Assembly: GCA_030603265.1 (NCBI GenBank)
Contig: JAUVYD010000030.1
Span: 1 to 9,377 of the forward strand
Direction of reading: 5' to 3'
From: Dehalococcoidia bacterium
GTDB taxonomy: Bacteria; Chloroflexota; Dehalococcoidia; GIF9; AB-539-J10
DNA length: 9,377 bases
Shown here: piece after piece, positions 6,855-9,377 of the stretch
Numbering within the stretch: the first letter of the stretch is position 1
How the letters are laid out: every line of letters begins with the position of its first letter
Position numbers and translations under genes: made by a program
The notes under the pieces: model-generated
What the model saw: only the letters and a program-made list of their open reading frames with translations
The model's database searches: none
Told to the model about the DNA's origin: nothing

Positions 6855-6924
6855 GCCCGCCCCCGGAATCACCGAAGGAAACGCACATGGTGGGGGGCAA
6901 CGCTCTCACCCGCGGAGTTGACAC

Positions 6925-8988
6925 ATGACAACACGGGCAACACTGCAGACACTGCTTGAGCCTGAGAGTATCGCTGTCATTGGCGCGAGCGAGGACACTT
7001 CGAAACCCGGAGGCCTGCTGGTGAGGAATATCCTCCTGCGCGGCTACTCGGGCGAACTCCTGCTCGTGAACCCGAAGAGCGATGCGGTGCAGGGCATCCG
7101 CACGTATAAGTCCGTCGAGGACTTGCCGGTCGCGCCCGAACTGGCGTTCATCGCCATCCCGGCCAGGTTGGTGCGGCAATCACTGCAGGACCTCGCGAAG
7201 AAGGGCACGAAGGCGGTGGTGGTGCTCAGCAACGGCTTCGGCGAGGCGAGTGAGGAAGGAAGACAGGATGAGCGTCGTCTTGTTGAGATAGCCGATGCGC
7301 ACGGCATTCTGCTCATTGGACCGAATTGCTCCGGCATCGTCTCCCATGCCCACGCCGGCAAGTTCAGCGGCCTGCCGCCGGTGAGCAGGAAGGGTGGTGT
7401 GGACTTCCTGAGCGGCTCCGGCGCAACGGTGGACTTTGTCTACGAGAACGCCACGGCCCGCGGACTGCCTTTCAACTCACTCCTGAACGTGGGAAACTCC
7501 GCCCAGACGGGCGTCACTGACCTGCTGAAACTGTACGACGAGGCCCGGGGGCCGGACGATTCCCTCATCAAGCTGCTCTACGTCGAAGTCCTTACGAGGC
7601 CGCGCGAGTTCCTGGCACACGCACGAAGCCTGAGTCGCAAAGGGTTCCTGCTGACGGGAATCAAGTCGGGCGCAACCGAGGCCGGCAGCAGGGCGGCAGC
7701 CAGTCACACGGGCGCGATGGCGACCAGCGATACCGCGGTGCAGGCGCTGTTCGACAAGGCGGGAATAATCAGGGTGCAGTCACGGATGGAGTTGATAGAC
7801 GTGGCGACCGCGCTCATCAACATGGGCGACCAGCTGGACGGGAGGCGAGTGGCGGTGGTGAGCGACGCGGGAGGGCCGGGCGTGATGCTGTCGGATGAAC
7901 TGAACCGCCAGGGGTTTGTGGTTCCGCCGTTCACGGAGCGCACCAGGGCACGAATCGCACGGGCTCTTCCGCCCGGAGCGGGGGTTGGCAACCCGGTTGA
8001 CTGTCTTCCGACGAGGAATGCGGAGAGCATCAGCGCGGTGCTCAGCATTATCGCGGAGGAAGAAAAGGAGAACGTCGACTACATACTCCTCATCGACGGA
8101 GAGTCCGGGTTGTCCGACACATGGGCGATACTCGAGGCCGTCATGAAGGCGCAGGACACCCTCGGCATACCCGTGCTGCAGTGCTTCCTGTCCCCGACCT
8201 CTGCGGCGGAGCCGCTGGCGAAGCTGCGGGGAGCGGGGCGCTGCTACTTCGACGACGAGGTAAGCATGGCCCGTGCACTCGGACGCGTGGTCAACAGGCC
8301 AGGGGTGACCTCGCCGGTCGGAGAGCTTCCGGGCTACGACCGCGCCCGGCTTGTCTCTCTGTTCGAGACCCTCATGGGGACGCTCGAGCCGGATGACGCG
8401 AAGGACGTTCTTGAGGCCGCCGGTGTCAGGACACCTGCTCTCGCGGAACTGACACAGAGGTCCGACATGGAGGCGCTGGATATCCCCTTCCCGTGGGCGA
8501 TGAAGGTAGTCGGCCCTCTGCACAAGAGCGATGTCGGCGGCGTGAAGCTCGGCATCGAGAACATCGAGCAGGCGAGCGTGGCCTGGGACGAGTTGATGCG
8601 CATCGAGGGCGCGTACGCCTGTCTTATCCAGCAGATGGTGCAGGGCACGGAGGTCCTCATCGGTGCGAACCGCGAGGAGGGCTACGGCCACCTCGTGGCG
8701 TTCGGTCTCGGCGGTATCTACACGGAGGCGTTGAAGGACATCAACTTCTGTCTTGCTCCACTGTCACACGAGGAGGCGGAGAAGATGGTCCGCTCGACGA
8801 GGGCCTTTCCGCTTATCGAGGGTGTGCGAGGGCAGCCGGGCATGGACATCGACATGCTGGCCGACTGGCTCATCCGGGTCGGGCTTCTGGTCACCGACTT
8901 CCCGCAGATACGCGAGATGGACCTCAACCCGGTGAAGGGCTTCGGGTCCGAGCTCTATGCCGTGGACGTACGGACAATCGTGGACTGA
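6925..8988 (+). CDS. ADP-forming (NDP-forming) acyl-CoA synthetase, alpha-beta fusion
   Basis: The 687-residue enzyme interconverts acyl-CoA + ADP + Pi and acid + CoA + ATP through phospho-histidine intermediates. The order is CoA-binding Rossmann domain (about 10-135; ESIAVIGAS 14-22, IGPNCSG 131-137), two succinyl-CoA-ligase-like domains (about 150-300 and 305-460) and a C-terminal ATP-grasp domain (about 475-687). The catalytic His261 lies in the diagnostic motif SHTGAMA (260-266). HKSDVGGV (533-540) carries a second conserved His, followed by GTEVLIGANRE (574-584), FGLGGIYTEALKD (593-605) and EMDLNPV (664-670). All expected motifs are intact and the length is normal for the fused form; no acetyltransferase domain is attached. 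GGAG (6914-6917) 7 bases before ATG supports the start. Placed directly behind the oxidoreductase gene, it probably takes that enzyme's acyl-CoA and conserves its energy as ATP. The reverse role, activating an acid for uptake into the pathway, is also possible. Confidence 0.92.
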   Translation: MTTRATLQTLLEPESIAVIGASEDTSKPGGLLVRNILLRGYSGELLLVNPKSDAVQGIRTYKSVEDLPVAPELAFIAIPARLVRQSLQDLAKKGTKAVVVLSNGFGEASEEGRQDERRLVEIADAHGILLIGPNCSGIVSHAHAGKFSGLPPVSRKGGVDFLSGSGATVDFVYENATARGLPFNSLLNVGNSAQTGVTDLLKLYDEARGPDDSLIKLLYVEVLTRPREFLAHARSLSRKGFLLTGIKSGATEAGSRAAASHTGAMATSDTAVQALFDKAGIIRVQSRMELIDVATALINMGDQLDGRRVAVVSDAGGPGVMLSDELNRQGFVVPPFTERTRARIARALPPGAGVGNPVDCLPTRNAESISAVLSIIAEEEKENVDYILLIDGESGLSDTWAILEAVMKAQDTLGIPVLQCFLSPTSAAEPLAKLRGAGRCYFDDEVSMARALGRVVNRPGVTSPVGELPGYDRARLVSLFETLMGTLEPDDAKDVLEAAGVRTPALAELTQRSDMEALDIPFPWAMKVVGPLHKSDVGGVKLGIENIEQASVAWDELMRIEGAYACLIQQMVQGTEVLIGANREEGYGHLVAFGLGGIYTEALKDINFCLAPLSHEEAEKMVRSTRAFPLIEGVRGQPGMDIDMLADWLIRVGLLVTDFPQIREMDLNPVKGFGSELYAVDVRTIVD

Positions 8989-9022
8989 GCCCATCGCCGC
9001 GCGTGCCGTCGTCTTTCCTCAA

Positions 9023-9042
9023 GGGCCGTTCCGGAACGGCCC
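9023..9042. terminator. Perfect 20-base palindrome after the acyl-CoA synthetase gene
   Basis: GGGCCGTTCCGGAACGGCCC is fully self-complementary and lies 34 bases after the stop at 8988. As RNA it would fold into an 8-base GC-rich stem with a CCGG loop. No T-run follows, so it may be a non-canonical terminator or 3'-end stabiliser of the operon, or a protein-binding site or part of an insertion-element end. It is the longest perfect palindrome I noticed in the window. Confidence 0.45.
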
Positions 9043-9096
9043 GGCGGCCGCTGAAGGTCACGGCAACAGCCCATGGTTGTCCTCGGGCAGGGGGTC

Positions 9097-9129
9097 GTCC
9101 GAATGTAGGGGCGATGGCATGCTTCGCCC
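9097..9129. repeat. Hairpin repeat, copy 2 (GTCCGAATGT family)
   Basis: GTCCGAATGT (9097-9106) precedes a hairpin in which GGGCGA (9109-9114) pairs with TCGCCC (9124-9129) around GCATGC (9117-9122). It matches copy 1 at 3084-3115 in the decamer, the G-run, the GCATGC core and the following CCCGTC, while its arm sequences differ yet stay complementary. That is what a structured mobile or dispersed intergenic repeat should look like. Confidence 0.6.
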
Positions 9130-9194
9130 GTCCGGTGGTGTATCACACAGGGTTGTGTTGCATACAGTTTCACATTGCCATATCCAGAGGCAGG

Positions 9195-9211
9195 GGCACG
9201 TTGCACGTGCC
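9195..9211. repeat. Inverted-repeat motif GGCACGT-TGC-ACGTGCC, copy 2
   Basis: Seven-base perfect arms GGCACGT (9195-9201) and ACGTGCC (9205-9211) surround TGC. The first 15 bases equal 3248-3262. It lies 48 bases beyond the stop of the IS110-type transposase gene, on its 3' side, so it may mark the element's insertion target or boundary, or be another member of the dispersed hairpin family. Confidence 0.45.
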
Positions 9212-9258
9212 TGGTGGACGTGAGGTGGTGGTTCGTGATGTAGATACCGTCTTGCATG

Positions 9259-9377
9259 TCAAGCTGCTATAGCTACGGCAGGGTCGAAGGGTCTTCCGTT
9301 CTTGAGCACTCCAAAGATGATGTGAACGAGTTTGCGCATGGCCGCGCCCACGATGACCATGTTGCATTTGCCATATC
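9259..9377 (-). CDS. IS110-family transposase, C-terminal end (cut by window edge)
   Basis: Reading the - strand from the window edge gives 38 residues and a TGA stop (complement of 9259-9261). The key part is NMVIVGAAMRKLVHIIFGVL followed by KNGRPFDP. The A-x-MRKL(hydrophobic)-x-V-L-K-x-G-x-P-F-D-P ending is characteristic of the Transposase_20 domain at the C-terminus of IS110/IS1111-type DEDD recombinases. The catalytic RuvC-like domain would lie outside the window, so intactness cannot be judged. These elements move as circles and carry a bridge RNA in a non-coding end; the 8989-9258 stretch lies on the 3' side of this gene. The gene converges on the acyl-CoA synthetase operon. Confidence 0.75.
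   Translation of the reverse strand, partial: YGKCNMVIVGAAMRKLVHIIFGVLKNGRPFDPAVAIAA

Noticed and set aside
6918..6923. TTGACA just before the acyl-CoA synthetase start as a -35 box
   Set aside because: It abuts the start codon, and no -10 box follows at the right distance.
8493..9272. 259-codon + frame overlapping the acyl-CoA synthetase end
   Set aside because: Most of it is an alternate reading of the conserved ATP-grasp domain, rich in Arg/Gly/Pro as expected for a shadow frame.
9175..9377. Ten-base direct repeat TTGCCATATC (9175-9184 and 9368-9377) as an element end
   Set aside because: One copy lies inside the transposase coding sequence and the other just outside it; the match is short and cannot be extended because the window ends there.
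1..9377. CRISPR array, tRNA or rRNA genes
   Set aside because: No regularly spaced repeats, cloverleaf-like segments or rRNA-like sequence were found on reading both strands.

Overview
The window looks like a GC-rich bacterial chromosome segment carrying a five-gene catabolic cluster on the + strand. It is flanked on the left by a phage-type nuclease-like gene and on the right by the end of an insertion-sequence transposase on the - strand. The combination of an RraA-like aldolase, a mandelate racemase-type enolase-superfamily enzyme and hairpin repeats of the type GTCCGAATGT-GGGG-(variable)-GGCATGC suggests a Chloroflexota (Dehalococcoidia/SAR202-like) genome. That placement is inference; there is no rRNA or marker gene here to prove it.

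Layout. 1-503: the last codons of an unidentified gene overlap by 4 bases (GTGA) a small protein resembling phage-associated barnase/EndoU/RelE-fold nucleases. 504-1091: a long gene-poor stretch that reads as a leader for the next genes. 1092-1787 and 1814-about 3031: an RraA-like aldolase and a galactonate-dehydratase-like enolase-superfamily enzyme, 26 bases apart and each with a strong Shine-Dalgarno site. The dehydratase has no stop codon where its fold ends: the frame stays open to 3538, through a repeat, a promoter and the start of the next gene. 3305-3333: a near-consensus sigma-70 promoter whose -10 box lies inside an AT palindrome, followed by a FadR/FCD-type GntR regulator (3408-4121) and a terminator-like hairpin (4131-4160). 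4344-6854: a single-chain fusion of both subunits of an indolepyruvate-type 2-oxoacid:ferredoxin oxidoreductase. 6925-8988: an ADP-forming (NDP-forming) acyl-CoA synthetase. 8989-9258: palindromes and repeat copies. 9259-9377 (-): C-terminal end of an IS110-family transposase.

How the genes may work together (inference). The dehydratase would convert a hydroxy or sugar acid into a 2-oxo-3-deoxy acid. The RraA-like enzyme could cleave a 2-oxo acid by retro-aldol reaction or decarboxylate an oxaloacetate-type product. The oxidoreductase would turn a 2-oxo acid plus CoA into acyl-CoA, CO2 and reduced ferredoxin. The acyl-CoA synthetase run in the ADP-forming direction would release the free acid and make ATP. 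The GntR/FCD regulator would sense an organic-acid intermediate. The last two steps are the known archaeal IOR/ACD energy-conserving route; joining them to a sugar-acid dehydratase and RraA aldolase is the unusual proposal of this window.
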